In this document: positions 52,649-63,780 of the stretch, in pieces | How positions within the stretch are numbered: position 1 is the first letter of the stretch | How the letters are laid out: each line of letters opens with the position of its first letter | DNA from: Erodium maritimum | Taxonomy: Eukaryota > Streptophyta > Magnoliopsida > Geraniales > Geraniaceae | Direction: 5' to 3' | NCBI GenBank assembly: GCA_963921825.1 | Contig: OY997592.1 | Coordinates: 53,216,336 to 53,280,335, forward strand | Length of the DNA stretch: 64,000 nt | Notes under the pieces: generated by a model | The model's database searches: none | Told to the model about the DNA's origin: nothing | The model's input: only the letters and a program-made list of their open reading frames with translations | Position numbers and translations under genes: made by a program

Positions 52649-55600
52649 CTAGAGTATGTCGTGCCTGCGAGATTAGAGTCGCAGACTGTCCTTGCCCTGG
52701 TGATCTTCTCGTGTTGGGGATGACTACCTTTGATGTGATCTTGGGTATGGATTGGCTGTCGAGGTACCGAGCCAACATCGATTGCTACAGACGACGAGTG
52801 ACAGTGACAGTGGGTGGCACGAAGGTGACGTGTGTGCTGGGGAGTAAGAGTGGGGTCCTCCTGTCGGCGTTGTCCGTAGAGGAGGAAGTACCGGCTGTGC
52901 AGAGCCGAGAGTTACCGAGAGTGGTATGCGAGTTCCCCGAGGTCTTTCCTGAGGAGTTGAGCGGGCTGCCACCGATTCGTGAGGTGGAGTTTGGGATTGA
53001 CCTAGTGCCGGGAACGACGGCGATATCGATGGCGCCTTATCGGTTTGCGCCGGCAGAGTTGACTGAGCTGAAGCGTCAGCTGGAGGAGCTTCAGCAGAAG
53101 GGGTTTATCCGTCCGAGTGCATCACCGTGGGGAGCACCAGCACTCTTCGTGAAGAAGAAGAGTGGAGAGCTGCGGATGTGTATAGATTACCGGAAGCTGA
53201 ACCGGGTTACGGTGAAGAACCGGTACCCGATGCCGAGGATCGATGACTTATTCGACCAGTTGAGAGGGGCGACTCACTTCTCGAAGATCGATCTGCGATC
53301 CGGTTATTATCAGTTGCGAGTCCGTGAGGGGGACGTCGCAAAGACTGCATTCCGGACACGCTATGGGCATTACGAGTTCCTGGTGATGCCATTCGGACTG
53401 ACGAACGCGCCTGCAGCATTCATGGACCTGATGAACAGCATCTTCCGGCCGTACCTAAATCAGTTTGTGGTGGTGTTCGTGGACGACATTCTGATATATT
53501 CGCAGAACGAGGCGGCGCATACGGCACATCTGAGGGTTGTTCTGACCCTACTGCGCAAGCATCAGCTATATGCCAACCGGGAGAAGTGCGAGTTCTGGCT
53601 CTCTGAGGTGAGGTTCCTCGGCCACATCGTATCCCGTGACGGTATCCTGGTCGATCCGTCGAAGATCGACGCGGTCTCGAAGTGGGCACGGCCCACGAGT
53701 GTTTTCGAGATCCGCAGCTTTCTGGGATTGGCAGGCTACTATAGGCGATTTGTCCAGGATTTTGCACGACTAGCCGCACCGATGACTCTGTTAACGCGCA
53801 AGGGTGTTGGGTTCGTGTGGACAGATGACTGTGAGCGTGCGTTCGCGGAGTTGAAGACTCGACTGACTACAGCTCCAGTGTTAGTGGTGCCCGAGCGAGG
53901 GATTGGCTATGATGTTTACTGCGATGCATCCGGAGAGGGACTGGGTTGCGTGCTGATGCAGTCGGGAAGAGTTGTGGCTTATGGCTCCAGGCAGTTGAAG
54001 ATACACGAGCGCAACTATCCTACCCACGACTTGGAGCTAGCAGCAGTCGTGTTTGCGCTAAAGAGCTGGCGATATTATCTGTACGGCGAGGGGTTTCAGG
54101 TGTTCTCGGATCACAAGAGTCTCAAGTACATATTTTCCCAGCGAGACCTGAACATGCGTCAGCGACGGTGGATGGAACTACTCGAGGAGTACGACTTCGA
54201 GCTACACTACCACCCAGGCAAGGCGAACGTTGTCGCCGACGCCTTGAGTAGGAAGTCGGCTCCGAGCCTCGCCAGCATATCTGTCCGAGAGTGGGGCATG
54301 ATGGGGGAGCTGAGCACATTCGGGCTTGAGCTAGAGGAGGTTACTGGTGGTGTTGCCATGTGCTCCCTAGTGGCTCAGCCCTCACTGCTTGCCCAAGTGT
54401 TGGAGGCGCAGAGGGAGGACGTCGAAGCATCAGAGATCCGCGAGAGAGTCGTCAGGGGTGACGAGGTGGTGGGCTGGCAGGACAGTACTGATTGGGGACT
54501 ACGGTACCGCGGGGGGCTGTTCGTACCAGTTAACTGTAGAGACGCCGTGTTACGAGAGGCACACCATTCGCGTCTCGTAGTGCATCCGGGGGGCACCAAG
54601 ATGTACCGTGACCTCAGGAGGCACTACTGGTGGCGCGGCATGAGGAGAGCAGTCGCAGAGTTTGTGTCGAGATGCCTTGTTTGTCAGCAGGTGAAGGCAG
54701 AGCATCAGCGTCCCGCGGGATTGTTACAGCCACTACCGATTGCTCAGTGGAAGTGGGAGCACATTACGATGGATTTCGTGTGTGGACTACCGAGATCACC
54801 AAGGGGAAACGACGCCGTGTGGGTGGTGGTTGACCGACTGACCAAGTCGGCCCATTTTCTGGCTATGAGGATGACAGACCCGGTCGACAAGTTGAGCAGT
54901 CTGTATATCCAGGAGATAGTGCGCCTCCACGGGGTCCCGGTGTCGATAGTGTCTGACAGGGATCCCCGTTTCACGTCTAGGTTCTGGCCGAGTCTGCAGA
55001 AGGCACTGGGGACAGAGGTCCTACTCAGCACAGCACATCATCCTCAGACAGACGGTCAGTCTGAGCGTACCATTCAGATCTTGGAGGACATGTTGCGAGC
55101 ATGTGTGCTGGATTTCAGGGGATCTTGGGAGACCCACCTGCCATTGGCCGAGTTCGCCTACAATAACAGCTTCCAGGCCAGTATCGGGATGGCACCGTTC
55201 GAAGCATTGTATGGTAGGCCGTGTCGGTCACCAGTATGCTGGGCAGAGGTGGGGGACAAGAGTCTGCTGGGGCCAGATCTTGTCAGAGAGACGACGGAGA
55301 AGGTCGCATTGATCCGCGATCGGTTGAGGACCGCGCAGAGCCGGCAGAAGAGTTATGCAGACAGGCGACGTCGACCTCTTGAGTTTGCAGTCGGGGATCA
55401 CGTGTTCCTGAAGGTGAGCCCGAGGAAGGGGCTGGTGCGGTTCAGGTGCAGCGGGGGAAAGTTGGCTCCGAGGTACATAGGCCCGTTCCATATCTTAGAC
55501 AGAGTGGGAGCCGTGGCTTATCGTCTGGCGTTGCCACCGCAGCTTAGGAGAGTACATAACGTCTTCCACGTATCCCAGTTGCGGCAGTACAACGCAGACC

Positions 55601-55923
55601 CCTCCCACGTCATCGAATGGACTGATATCGAGGTGGCTGATGATGTCTCCTATGAGGAGCAGCCGGTTCGGATCATGGACACTCGGCAGCAGATTCTGCG
55701 GGGGGGCATGATTATCCGCTTGGTCCGAGTGCAGTGGAAGCATCACGGAGCTGAGTCGACGTGGGAACGCGAGGACGAGGTTCGCGCGAAGTATCCCGGC
55801 CTGTTCGACTCCCGAGGTACGTCTGTTTTAAATTTCGCGGACGAAATTCCTTTAAGGGGGGTAGACTGTAATAACCACTTCTGGTCAACGTCAGTCAAAC
55901 CTGCGAAAAACAGGAAAATTTAA
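52612..55923 (+). CDS. Pol of the Tekay-type gypsy: protease end, RT, RNase H, integrase, chromodomain
   Basis: The frame opens inside protease ([11 protein letters not shown] near residue 45). RT follows with [41 protein letters not shown] and catalytic FVDD at residues 289-292. RNase H has [27 protein letters not shown] and [10 protein letters not shown]. Integrase has the HHCC zinc region ([19 protein letters not shown]) and the catalytic core ([32 protein letters not shown]). Residues about 1014-1065 form a chromodomain ([15 protein letters not shown]), which may direct integration to particular chromatin. The stop lies 57 bases into the 3' LTR. All catalytic residues I can check are present. 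Codon use is GC-rich compared with the older neighbours. Expression needs gag and pol frames to be joined; that join is broken here. Confidence 0.95.
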   Translation: MPRHPVGGGASLTRVCRACEIRVADCPCPGDLLVLGMTTFDVILGMDWLSRYRANIDCYRRRVTVTVGGTKVTCVLGSKSGVLLSALSVEEEVPAVQSRELPRVVCEFPEVFPEELSGLPPIREVEFGIDLVPGTTAISMAPYRFAPAELTELKRQLEELQQKGFIRPSASPWGAPALFVKKKSGELRMCIDYRKLNRVTVKNRYPMPRIDDLFDQLRGATHFSKIDLRSGYYQLRVREGDVAKTAFRTRYGHYEFLVMPFGLTNAPAAFMDLMNSIFRPYLNQFVVVFVDDILIYSQNEAAHTAHLRVVLTLLRKHQLYANREKCEFWLSEVRFLGHIVSRDGILVDPSKIDAVSKWARPTSVFEIRSFLGLAGYYRRFVQDFARLAAPMTLLTRKGVGFVWTDDCERAFAELKTRLTTAPVLVVPERGIGYDVYCDASGEGLGCVLMQSGRVVAYGSRQLKIHERNYPTHDLELAAVVFALKSWRYYLYGEGFQVFSDHKSLKYIFSQRDLNMRQRRWMELLEEYDFELHYHPGKANVVADALSRKSAPSLASISVREWGMMGELSTFGLELEEVTGGVAMCSLVAQPSLLAQVLEAQREDVEASEIRERVVRGDEVVGWQDSTDWGLRYRGGLFVPVNCRDAVLREAHHSRLVVHPGGTKMYRDLRRHYWWRGMRRAVAEFVSRCLVCQQVKAEHQRPAGLLQPLPIAQWKWEHITMDFVCGLPRSPRGNDAVWVVVDRLTKSAHFLAMRMTDPVDKLSSLYIQEIVRLHGVPVSIVSDRDPRFTSRFWPSLQKALGTEVLLSTAHHPQTDGQSERTIQILEDMLRACVLDFRGSWETHLPLAEFAYNNSFQASIGMAPFEALYGRPCRSPVCWAEVGDKSLLGPDLVRETTEKVALIRDRLRTAQSRQKSYADRRRRPLEFAVGDHVFLKVSPRKGLVRFRCSGGKLAPRYIGPFHILDRVGAVAYRLALPPQLRRVHNVFHVSQLRQYNADPSHVIEWTDIEVADDVSYEEQPVRIMDTRQQILRGGMIIRLVRVQWKHHGAESTWEREDEVRAKYPGLFDSRGTSVLNFADEIPLRGVDCNNHFWSTSVKPAKNRKI
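55852..55864 (+). other. Polypurine tract of the gypsy element
   Basis: TTAAGGGGGGTAG lies just upstream of the 3' LTR (55867) and overlaps the end of the pol frame. It is the plus-strand priming site. 'Aattcctttaaggggggta' is the usual form in Tekay/Del elements. Confidence 0.9.
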
Positions 55924-58689
55924 AATTTTTAAGACAGACACTTAACTTAACTTAAATTGACCCCGAGGGTCATGCCGGACTTAAGTTGACCCCGTTATCG
56001 ACTAAAATGAGTTACGGGGGACTCAGGGCAACTTTCTGGTCATTTTGGGAAAGATTGATTTTTCGCTGGAAAAGTCACCCGAGCGACGTTTTGGTCCATT
56101 CGAGGACCGTTTTGGACCCGAAAAGCTTAGCCGTCGTCGTAGCGGTCTTAGTTGGGCCGTTTCCTTGAAGCCCGTCCAGTTTAAAAATTTTTTTGGGAAA
56201 AGTGCCCGTTCGGGGCCCGAAACGTCCGTTTTTCGCGAATCTGATTGGAAAATATCAACTAGATCTTTTCCAAATGGTTTGGGACCCACCTTGACACTTG
56301 TCAATTATATGGTGGTGTAATTTTTGGAGGGAAAAGGTGTGGTTGGGAAGTGTTGACCGAAACACATGGTAAAAGGGGGGAAGTTGGAGTTAGTTGTTTT
56401 TGTTTTAAAAATTAGAAAGAGGAAGAGAGGTTTTAGAGAGAGAAGGGGAAGAAGAAGAAGAGAGAAGAAGAAGGGTGGAGCTAGGGTTTGTGATCGAGCC
56501 CTTGGATCGTCTTGAAGCAAAGATCAATCCCGTTCCCCTCATTCTCCTCTACGGTAATACCCGAACCGATTCTCGTTTCGATTATTTTCAAGAGCTAGGG
56601 TTTGGTTATAAAATTTGGTTTAGGGTTGTGTAGAGATTAGAGAGGTGTTGGAGACGTTTTAGAGGTGTTTGGGAGAGAAATTTCACGTTTTCCGGTGACC
56701 GGAGGCTCGGGAGGAGCTCCGGCCACCGTGGGTGGTGGCCGGCCGGCCATGTGGTGGCTGGCCGGAGGTGGCAGCAGCCACCACTTGGTGGCCGAGCCCC
56801 TCCCTCAAACCCTAGGGCACGGCCAAGCCCTTTGGGTGGGGCCCACGTGCTCGGTTGTTCGTGTTTTAATTACTCGGGTAGTTTAAAACGTTCCCCGGAC
56901 CATCTATCCCAAACCAAATCGAATTTTGGAATTAAATTGGAGAAGTTGTAATTAACGGGTTTTGGGAAACTTTAAACGTTAATTAATTGACTTAGAAGTC
57001 GGAATTCAATTCCGTCAAGTGCGTTGGGTTCCTTGAAATATTCTAAGACCGTAGAAACGAAAACGGGGACTTTTGGAGCCCCGGAAGGCAGTTAACCAAA
57101 ACCGGGCAGATTCGCCATGTCGGGCGAACCTGGCCCTTACGGGTCCTTTATCGGCAATATCGAGCAATTGGGAAGTTTGGGAGTGATCGGCATTGTCGGG
57201 GTTACGTTTGGGCGTTAAGTTTATTAATTTTCGGTTTATTCGTACTAGTTTAAAAGTACTTTGAATTTGTGTTCTTTTAAATCGTGCTACGGACCGAGGC
57301 AAAGGGAAGCTCGGCGAGTGAGTGGGTGTACTTCGGGTGTTGTTGGAGCGCTTTTGGATTTATCTACGAGGTAGGGAAAAGTAGCCGGATCTCGGCCCTG
57401 ATTAGGGAAAGTTAATAGTAGAATTGCATGTGACACCGGGGTGTCGTGGGTTGAGTAGATTTATTTAATTATTAGAAAAGCATGATACGGGATTGTAGCG
57501 TTCAAGAGAAAAGCATGTGACACTTAGTAGTGTCGTAGGAACAGAGAACTTAGCGATAATTGAATTACTGGAGGCATATGACCATGCCCGGAGGTTGTTT
57601 GTGAAACTAGTGATTTTAGGACCGTTGGAGGCATCGAGTATGCCGGAGGTTGTCGTGCGTTTTATTTAATTGTTGAGTTTGGGTGGCCTTGAGAGCCCGT
57701 ATTTAATTGTTGAGTTTGGGTGGCCTTGAGAGCCCGTATTTAATTGTTGAGTCGGGGTGGCCATGAGAGCCGTGTATTTAATTTGGTGTCTTGAGTGGCA
57801 GCGAGTGCCCGTGGGGTTGTTGAACCCGAGTCTTGACTGTTGAGGTGTCTTGAGTGGCCTTGAGTGCCTGTGTGATTGAACTTGCCTGTGATTGTGATTG
57901 TGGTTACCTGGGGTGGTGAGTTCTAAAGGTCGACAGCCTGATCCGACTTAGTGTCGATGAATTGCGAGTTCTAAAGGTCGACAGCCTGATCCGACTTAGT
58001 GTCGATGAATTGCGAGTTTTAAAGGTCGACAGCCTGATCCGACTTAGTGTCGATGAATTGCGAGTTCTAAAGGTCGACAGCCTGATCCGACTTAGTGTCG
58101 ATGAATTGCGATAGGTCGAACCCTGACCTGATTGAGATTGGTTACTGAGCAGCTGGTGTGCGATCCTTTGTGATCTTGTTTGGTGTTGTGTCGTTTCGTT
58201 CGAGTCCTTGAGGAGGTCGTCGATAGTTGTGTCGGGTCTACACTGTTTTTATCGAGTGTCGAGTCTGTTGAGGAAGGTGACGGGTTGTGGGTCAGTTGAG
58301 TACTTGAGTTGGGGACTGTAGTCCCGGCGTTGGGTTTGGTTTTAGTGTTATTGGCTTTTTCTGCTAATTATGCCATAGTCAGTCTGTTATCCGTGGAGGT
58401 GAGCGAACGCTCACCCCTAGCTGCTTTTCCTACAGGTACTGATCACCGGACGGACTAGGTTAGCTCTTGAAGTTCATGGAGCTTGGAGCGGAGTCTGGTC
58501 TTTACTTTTGTTGAGTCTAGTGACGGATGTTGTACCTTGTCCACTTGTTGGGACGTTTTTGTATTGTAAATACTATTATTTTGAGAAGTAAATGGAAATG
58601 TCAAAGCTTTGATTGAAAACAGGTTTCAAGTGTTCATGTTTTTAAAAGTTCGCGTCCCGAGTTCGGTTCGCTGAAATTGGGGCGTGACA
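55867..58689 (+). repeat. 3' LTR of the Tekay-type gypsy
   Basis: 2823 bp, equal in length to the 5' LTR. By eye I find two differences, both in the first 350 bases (near 56149 and 56185). Donor-like, repeat, palindrome and acceptor-like landmarks are at 57368, 57918-58109, 58398-58415 and 58435. Confidence 0.96.
57918..58109 (+). repeat. Four 48-bp tandem repeats in the 3' LTR
   Basis: Same array as at 49571-49762, including the single C-to-T variant in unit three. Both LTRs were therefore copied from one template after the array had formed. Confidence 0.97.
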
Positions 58690-59447
58690 CTGTCGATTCT
58701 AACCTTTCCGTCGTCCCTGTCATTATCCTTTTATCTCCGATATCCTGATTGAGATAAGGCATAGAGCCGTCATCCTTATTATTCTCAATCACCGTTCCTT
58801 GATATGTGAGATGACTGAAGATATGATACCCAGTATCATGTGCATGGCCATGCTATTCTTCCAGTCACTCTCGATCAAGTGGCCGAGAACCGATATCTTT
58901 CCCATACCTTAGTATGAGGGATAAATCCCTTAGCCGTCTTTCGTGTCACTCATGTAGCCCGTCCCCAAGCCAATCCTGGCCGTTATGGAAGCCCTGTTAC
59001 GGACAACGTTAGGCTCAGGTCAAACTCAGTTGTTGACTACATAGCGATCACAAAGACTCCTTGGTCTAAGGATACATGACAAGCTACAACACTGAATATG
59101 TTCATGAATTAATCTATGGCACATATTCAGGGCGGGTCGTCCAATATCATGTCCCACATGATATCTATGATCAGACTCCGGAATCCCATTCCAATGACTA
59201 ACAGAACGTAAGCCATAAAGAGCCATCTTTCATACTAGTCGCTTCTAGTGAAGCTTTGTTGACTAGGGACCCATCGAGTGTGATCTATCTCGATCTATGG
59301 TTCTATTCGCATGGTAGGCATAGATCAGAGCACACATCGATATATTACTCCAACACATAAGTAATATAAAGCCGCTTTAATTTTATTGCTAACGATGATA
59401 TATACATTTGGACATTTAGGATTGAACTACGGGCACTAAGACTAACA

Positions 59448-61228
59448 GTTCAGTCTGTAGACCTAAAGCTGGTGGTGGTTTGGGAATTATGAGACTTCAG
59501 ACCATGAACATGGCACTTTTGGCTAGATGGTGGTGGAGGTTTGCATTGGAAAAGGATTCCTTATGGAAACAGTTGTTGTGTGATAAATATGGGTGGGAGA
59601 GTTCAGAGTGGGACTTATCAAAATTCTTGCTTCTCAATGGACAAAGTTTCTTATCTCACATTAACCCTCTTCTCTCCATCCCTTCCTTTGCAAATGCCTT
59701 TGGTGCTTCTAGTTTGAAATGGACTGTAAGATCAGGAAATAGAGTTCGTTTTTGGGGAAGACTGTTGGATTTTAGACACTCCTCTCAACTTGGTATTTGT
59801 GAGGTTATTTCATCTTAGTTCTCAGAAGAAGGGTTTGATTTCACAGTTCAGAGACCAAGATGATTGGATACTATTGTTCAGAAGAGATCTGAGAGGTTGG
59901 GAATGGGATCAGTTTATCATTCTTAGTGATTTGATCAACCAGCAGATGATTATTCAGGGTGATGACTTGGTTCATTGGGTCCATGATCTCAAAGGATTCA
60001 CAGTTCACAAAATGTATCAAAGCTTAGATGATCAACAGGTTGGCATTTTAGAGTGGCCTGCTCTACTTTGGTCTCCTTATTTACCCCCCAAGGTTGCAGC
60101 CTTTGCTTGGCTTATTTGTATGCAAGCTACACCAACAAGGTGTTTCCTTCTGGCAAGAGGGTTATATAATGGGATCATTTGGTGTCCTTTTTGCTTGGAA
60201 GAGCCTGAAGAACAAGATCACTTATTTTTGGGTTGTCAGTTCTCATGGTCTGTATGGTGTATGATATTGAATTGGTGGGGGGTTAGTACTGCTTTTCCTG
60301 AGAGTATAATTCAGTGGTTCTTGACTTGGAATGATTTGGGGAGAGCTAGAAAAATTAAGTTTTGGAATTGGTTATCTTCCCTTACCATTTGGAGGATTTG
60401 GATTGCCAGGAACAACCTCATTTTCAACAGTACCAGCTCCAGCCCTGATCAGATTCTTCAATTGGTCCAAAATGACTCTTATCAAATCTTGTGGGATAAA
60501 TTCAAAGGATCTAAATCCTTCCCTTTTGTGTTTTGGATAAATGATCCTTGGTCTTGCATTCAAAAAAATTTGGAGGCAGCAGTCAATGAAAATTGACTGG
60601 TTTCTGCCTTTCTTAGCAATTGTAGGGGGTTGAGGGGTGGGTTGGTGGGTGTTTGGGGAGTGATTGTGAGATTTGGTTGTGTTTCTTACTCTGAATCACT
60701 ACTTCTTTGGGATTAGCTGTGTTTAACACCTACAGTTTTGAGTGGGGGCTAGAGTTAGTTTTTTGAGAGGGGGCAAAGGAGGTGTTTGGTTAATTATTAG
60801 TCTAGAACAGTCCTTTTTTAGTCTGTGGACTTGTGGAACTGATTTTTTGGTCTTGGTACATGACTTGTTGGTTTTTACAGATTATAATTGGGAGGGTTCT
60901 GCAACTATGAAGAAGTACTGTCATTTTATACTAAATGGACCTGTTTTTGGAGACTACTGAAGTGTTTTGGTTTGGATCATTCTTCTACTGTGGAGGATGC
61001 TGCATAATTCCCTGAGGTGGAGATTGGTATAAATTGTAATGGGGTGGGCATGGATTTTTCAGTTCACATTTGGTTATCAGAAAGTCTTGATTGTAGTAGG
61101 GGATTAGTTTTTGGTATACCCTTAGTAGTCTGTACTTGTCTTGTAGTTGTATATCTGAGGCATGGCTTTGATTTTGTCTTCATTTCGAAGATAAAATTTT
61201 TAAACAAAAAAATTCGCTGATCAAAAAA
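59448..61228 (+). pseudogene. LINE ORF2, last part, and 3' UTR
   Basis: The LINE resumes after the copia with a post-RT region (GGGLGIMRLQTMNMALLARW from about 59467). A frameshift near 59790-59815 moves it to the next frame, which runs to 60596. That part contains the zf-RVT region: LLWSPYLPPKVAAFAWL, then CPFCLEEPEEQDHLFLGC with Cys, Cys, His and Cys retained. The C-terminal WRIWIARNNLIFN follows. The 3' UTR from 60597 ends at an A-rich tail at 61228. No RNase H domain follows, unlike the LINE at 23640-34800. Confidence 0.85.
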
Positions 61229-61240
61229 AAATTATTGTGT

Positions 61241-61690
61241 AATTCTTTTTGTTTAGGAGTAGACGTGTATTTAAAGAAGATGATAAGCCTCCGTATCTGA
61301 TCTTTATTTTAAGGATAGTATCTAGAAGTGTCAAATCGGAGCATTGTCAGTGGATCCGTACGGTACCATGATTTAGACCCGTTTACAAAACGACAAACCA
61401 GAAATAAAAGAACTTGTCCTGCTTCACTGCCCGTGACACTTACATGAGACCGGTAATAAACTCTTGAAGCTCACACTAAACATGTTGCGGCAAAGCCTCT
61501 ACCATTCATTACAAATGAGAAATTATAAAGGTCACTGAAAACGACCCTTCATCATCACTTGTGGAACCGGAGATATGCACGTCTTTTCCCTTTCCGCTTC
61601 CTCTTAACTGACAAGACTAAAATATTAACAAATTATAGTTGCGCAGCTCTAAAACAAAGCCCTAGGAGGGTTTTACAGTAGTTTTGCGAT
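61241..61690. other. Unassigned sequence
   Basis: No supported gene, repeat or RNA. It lies between the LINE target duplication and a GC-rich open stretch. An 'agaagtgtcaaatcggagca' segment near 61324 has no partner I recognise in this window. Confidence 0.4.
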
Positions 61691-61705
61691 TTCCGCTCAA
61701 GAGGG

Positions 61706-62098
61706 ATGGCAACGCTGGTGGGTGATCTCTCTGATGTGGATGGTACTTTCGTCGTGGAGTTGTTCAAGGAGTCCGCGTCGGAACCGATGGAAAACGAGGG
61801 GGCTGCGATCCAATCACGACGCACCCCGTACTCGGAACGGGGGCTCGATCGCTCGGACTCGTCGAAGGTGGTTGCGGCCACAGAGGAGGACCGAGAACTG
61901 ATGAGGTTTCCGGCCCAAAGGAAGGAGGAAGTTCGGCCGGGACGACATCGTGGGGATGTGTCGCCGGTATATCGCTCTGGTCTGTTACAGCAAACACTGG
62001 CGATAGGGTCATGCCCCCGAAGGGTCGATGTGGAGAAGTCAAGGAGCTTCCCAGAGAGGGTGGGCGCGCCATCGGGGGGTTTTGTTGGTGTACGATGA
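61706..62098 (+). other. GC-rich open frame of unknown nature
   Basis: A 130-codon frame (MATLVGDLSDVDGTFVVELF) with an acidic N-terminus and a basic, Arg-rich C-terminus. The minus strand is also open over most of it, which high GC alone can cause. Further open frames in other phases extend to about 62430. It may be the leader of a retroelement ORF1. I do not recognise a domain. Confidence 0.25.
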
Positions 62099-62439
62099 TG
62101 ACCTGACACTTGGAGGACCTAGTCGGGTTAGGAAGTACTCTCGGACTCAACTCCGGCGACGGAGGAGTCACCGAAGAATATTGTGTGGCGGCGAAGCAAG
62201 GGGAAGCAGGTCGTGGAGCCTAGGGTTTTTGAGGAACCAGAGGCTCCGTTGAGCTTGGTACGCGGTTTCCTTGCGAACGCACGACGGGCCTGGGCGGCTG
62301 GGCCTACTTGGATCCCGCGGGCAGGGTCCAGACACGGGCTGGAGCGCGTGGTGGTGGGTTCGGGTCGGGTGATCCAGAGCAACGGGGCTCGGGTGCGTGG
62401 CGAGGAAATTTCTCGTGGTTTGACCTGATTGCGGCGGGT

Positions 62440-62640
62440 AGGAGGGGGCATCAGCCGGGGCCCGACAATATTTTCATTATCCGTAACCCAAACTGGGAGG
62501 ACCGGTTACCTGAAATCCATAACCGTCACCGCACCGGGTTCAAACGGAAAACCTAAAAACCGACCATCACGGAGCCGGCTGGTTATGGTTTTTAACCGAC
62601 CCATTGGGATTTCTTTTGGGCCTTCTGTTAAAGCCCAAAA
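62440..62640. other. Possible hAT-like non-autonomous fragment
   Basis: It contains CCATAACCGTCACCG and 'ggttatggtttttaaccgaccc'. This is the same wording as 63781-63993 (CCATAACCGTCGCCGG). Such 'aaccggttatggttttt' text is common in plant hAT-type non-autonomous repeats. Ends and target duplication are not defined. The AT-rich stretch 62640-62920 after it holds nothing I recognise. Confidence 0.25.
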
Positions 62641-62926
62641 TATTAATAAATAAAAAAGTAACAATTTCTTAAACAACTAAAACAATAAAATCAATGTACA
62701 ATAAAAACACAATCAGTTATTACTAGTAATTTACTATTAAGCTATTACATCAAGAAAAACATTTTATAAAAAGTCTTTAATCTAAAATAAAAACGTTCAA
62801 GTTAAATACATGCCACAAACAATAAATGATTAAAATGTATGTTTATTCAAGTACAAGGATTTAAATTAAGTTCACTTTAATCAAATAAACTTTGAACTTT
62901 AAAATCAAATAAATTCATTAATATTA

Positions 62927-63415
62927 GTGTCACACGATTGGCAGGATCACATCAGTGTTTCTCCATACGAAGAGCTGCTTCATGATCAAGCTACTGAGTT
63001 GGCAAATCAGGGTGGGGGTGTTCTCTCCGACCATTCTACACCTCAGGATAATTCCCAACTGATTGACTCTTTGATAGGAGAAGTTTTGGAATTTTCAACT
63101 ATGGAGGTTCCGGTACAACAGTTGGAATCGGAGAAGGAGTTGTCGTCAAAGGATAGACCTTGGAGGGATGCCCTCCTCAAACCTCCGTCTTGTCAAAATC
63201 GGGCCCCCTCTCGTCAACCTACAGTTGTGTACCACACTAGGTCGAAAACCCGATCCTTAAGTCGAGAGCGTGCATTAAAGTTTGCGCTTCCTGCTTCATA
63301 TTTGAGGAAGCATCTTCTTGAGGCCACCAAGGCTCCTGCGGACGTAAAGGAGAAGGCTTTTGACGACCCGATCTTGACTTCAGAAGGAGAGGAATGGACC
63401 GAGGATGAAGGCTGA
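62927..63415 (+). other. Open frame with LINE ORF1-like C-terminus
   Basis: A 162-codon frame, acidic in the middle, with VVYHTRSKTRSLSRERALKF near its end. The 'Y-x-TRSK' block resembles AYNTRSKSK at the end of ORF1 in the LINE at 35325. It is followed by about 150 bases of pyrimidine-rich 3' UTR-like sequence and 'cataaaaaa' at 63580. I infer a short retroposon carrying only the end of a LINE ORF1. A small host gene or pseudogene cannot be excluded. Confidence 0.35.
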
Positions 63416-63780
63416 TTCCTCTGGTTCTTCCTTGTTTTCTTCTTGGACTTGTCCTCCTTTCTTTAGGCTTTGCCTTTTAGCTCCCGATGTTGGAGTTCCT
63501 TTGTAAGTATTGTTTGGCCTCTGACCTCTAGGCCTTTTCTCCTTGAAAAGTTCTCATTTTAAATAAATTTTCGAGCTCATAAAAAATATTTAATTTATTT
63601 TAATTTGAACAACCAACTTACTACATGACTTTTTATAGGCAAATTTAGGATTAAAAGTAAACTAGTCTCCTATATTTTACCTCTGTTACACTATTAATCT
63701 AAGGTACAAGTGTCAACATTTAATTTAAACCCCTTATAATACTATAACCATCAAGTTAGTAAAACAAAACATAAATTTTT

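Larger units (their letters stand above)
47520..58689 (+). mobile_element. Near-complete Ty3/gypsy chromovirus, Tekay/Del type (11,170 bp)
   Basis: Features in order are a 2823-bp LTR, PBS for initiator tRNA-Met, leader, gag, protease-RT-RNase H-integrase-chromodomain, polypurine tract and a 2823-bp LTR. The flanking duplication CTGTC is perfect. LTRs align without gaps at an offset of 8347, and I find two substitutions, so the insertion is recent. The C-terminal chromodomain and the order RT-RH-INT identify a chromovirus; the domain wording fits Tekay/Del. The only visible defect is a frame break in protease. It is the youngest of three nested insertions. Confidence 0.96.
39814..59447 (-). 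mobile_element. Angela/BARE-1-like Ty1/copia retrotransposon (minus), split by a gypsy
   Basis: LTRs of exactly 1688 bp occur at 39814-41501 and, interrupted, at 46585-47519 plus 58695-59447. Perfect GTTCA duplications (39809-39813, 59448-59452) lie inside the LINE ORF2. The internal region is 5083 bp with PBS, gag, protease, integrase, RT and RNase H on the minus strand. RT wording (MDVKTAFLNGNLTE, KSIYGLK) and LTR length fit the Angela/BARE-1 clade as I know it. The coding region is badly decayed, although the LTRs remain very similar. Confidence 0.93.
46585..59447 (-). repeat. 5' LTR (sense) of the Angela-like copia, interrupted by a gypsy
   Basis: The two parts are 46585-47519 (935 bp) and 58695-59447 (753 bp). 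They sum to 1688 bp, exactly the other LTR length. The break lies at '..cgaccctgtc|gattctaacc', and CTGTC is duplicated (47515-47519, 58690-58694). This is a clean integration of the 11.2-kb gypsy at 47520-58689. Confidence 0.95.
35189..61228 (+). mobile_element. L1-type LINE (about 6.4 kb), split by a nested copia/gypsy insertion
   Basis: It contains a 5' UTR (35189-35324), ORF1 (35325-37286), ORF2 (37283-39813 resuming 59448-60596) and a 3' UTR ending '..gctgatcaaaaaaaa' at 61228. Candidate duplications are AAATTATTGTAT (35177-35188) and AAATTATTGTGT (61229-61240). An Angela-like copia is inserted at 39814-59447. With it removed, the length is about 6.4 kb, normal for a plant L1. It is the best preserved LINE here but has an ORF1 stop and at least two ORF2 frameshifts. 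Confidence 0.85.
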
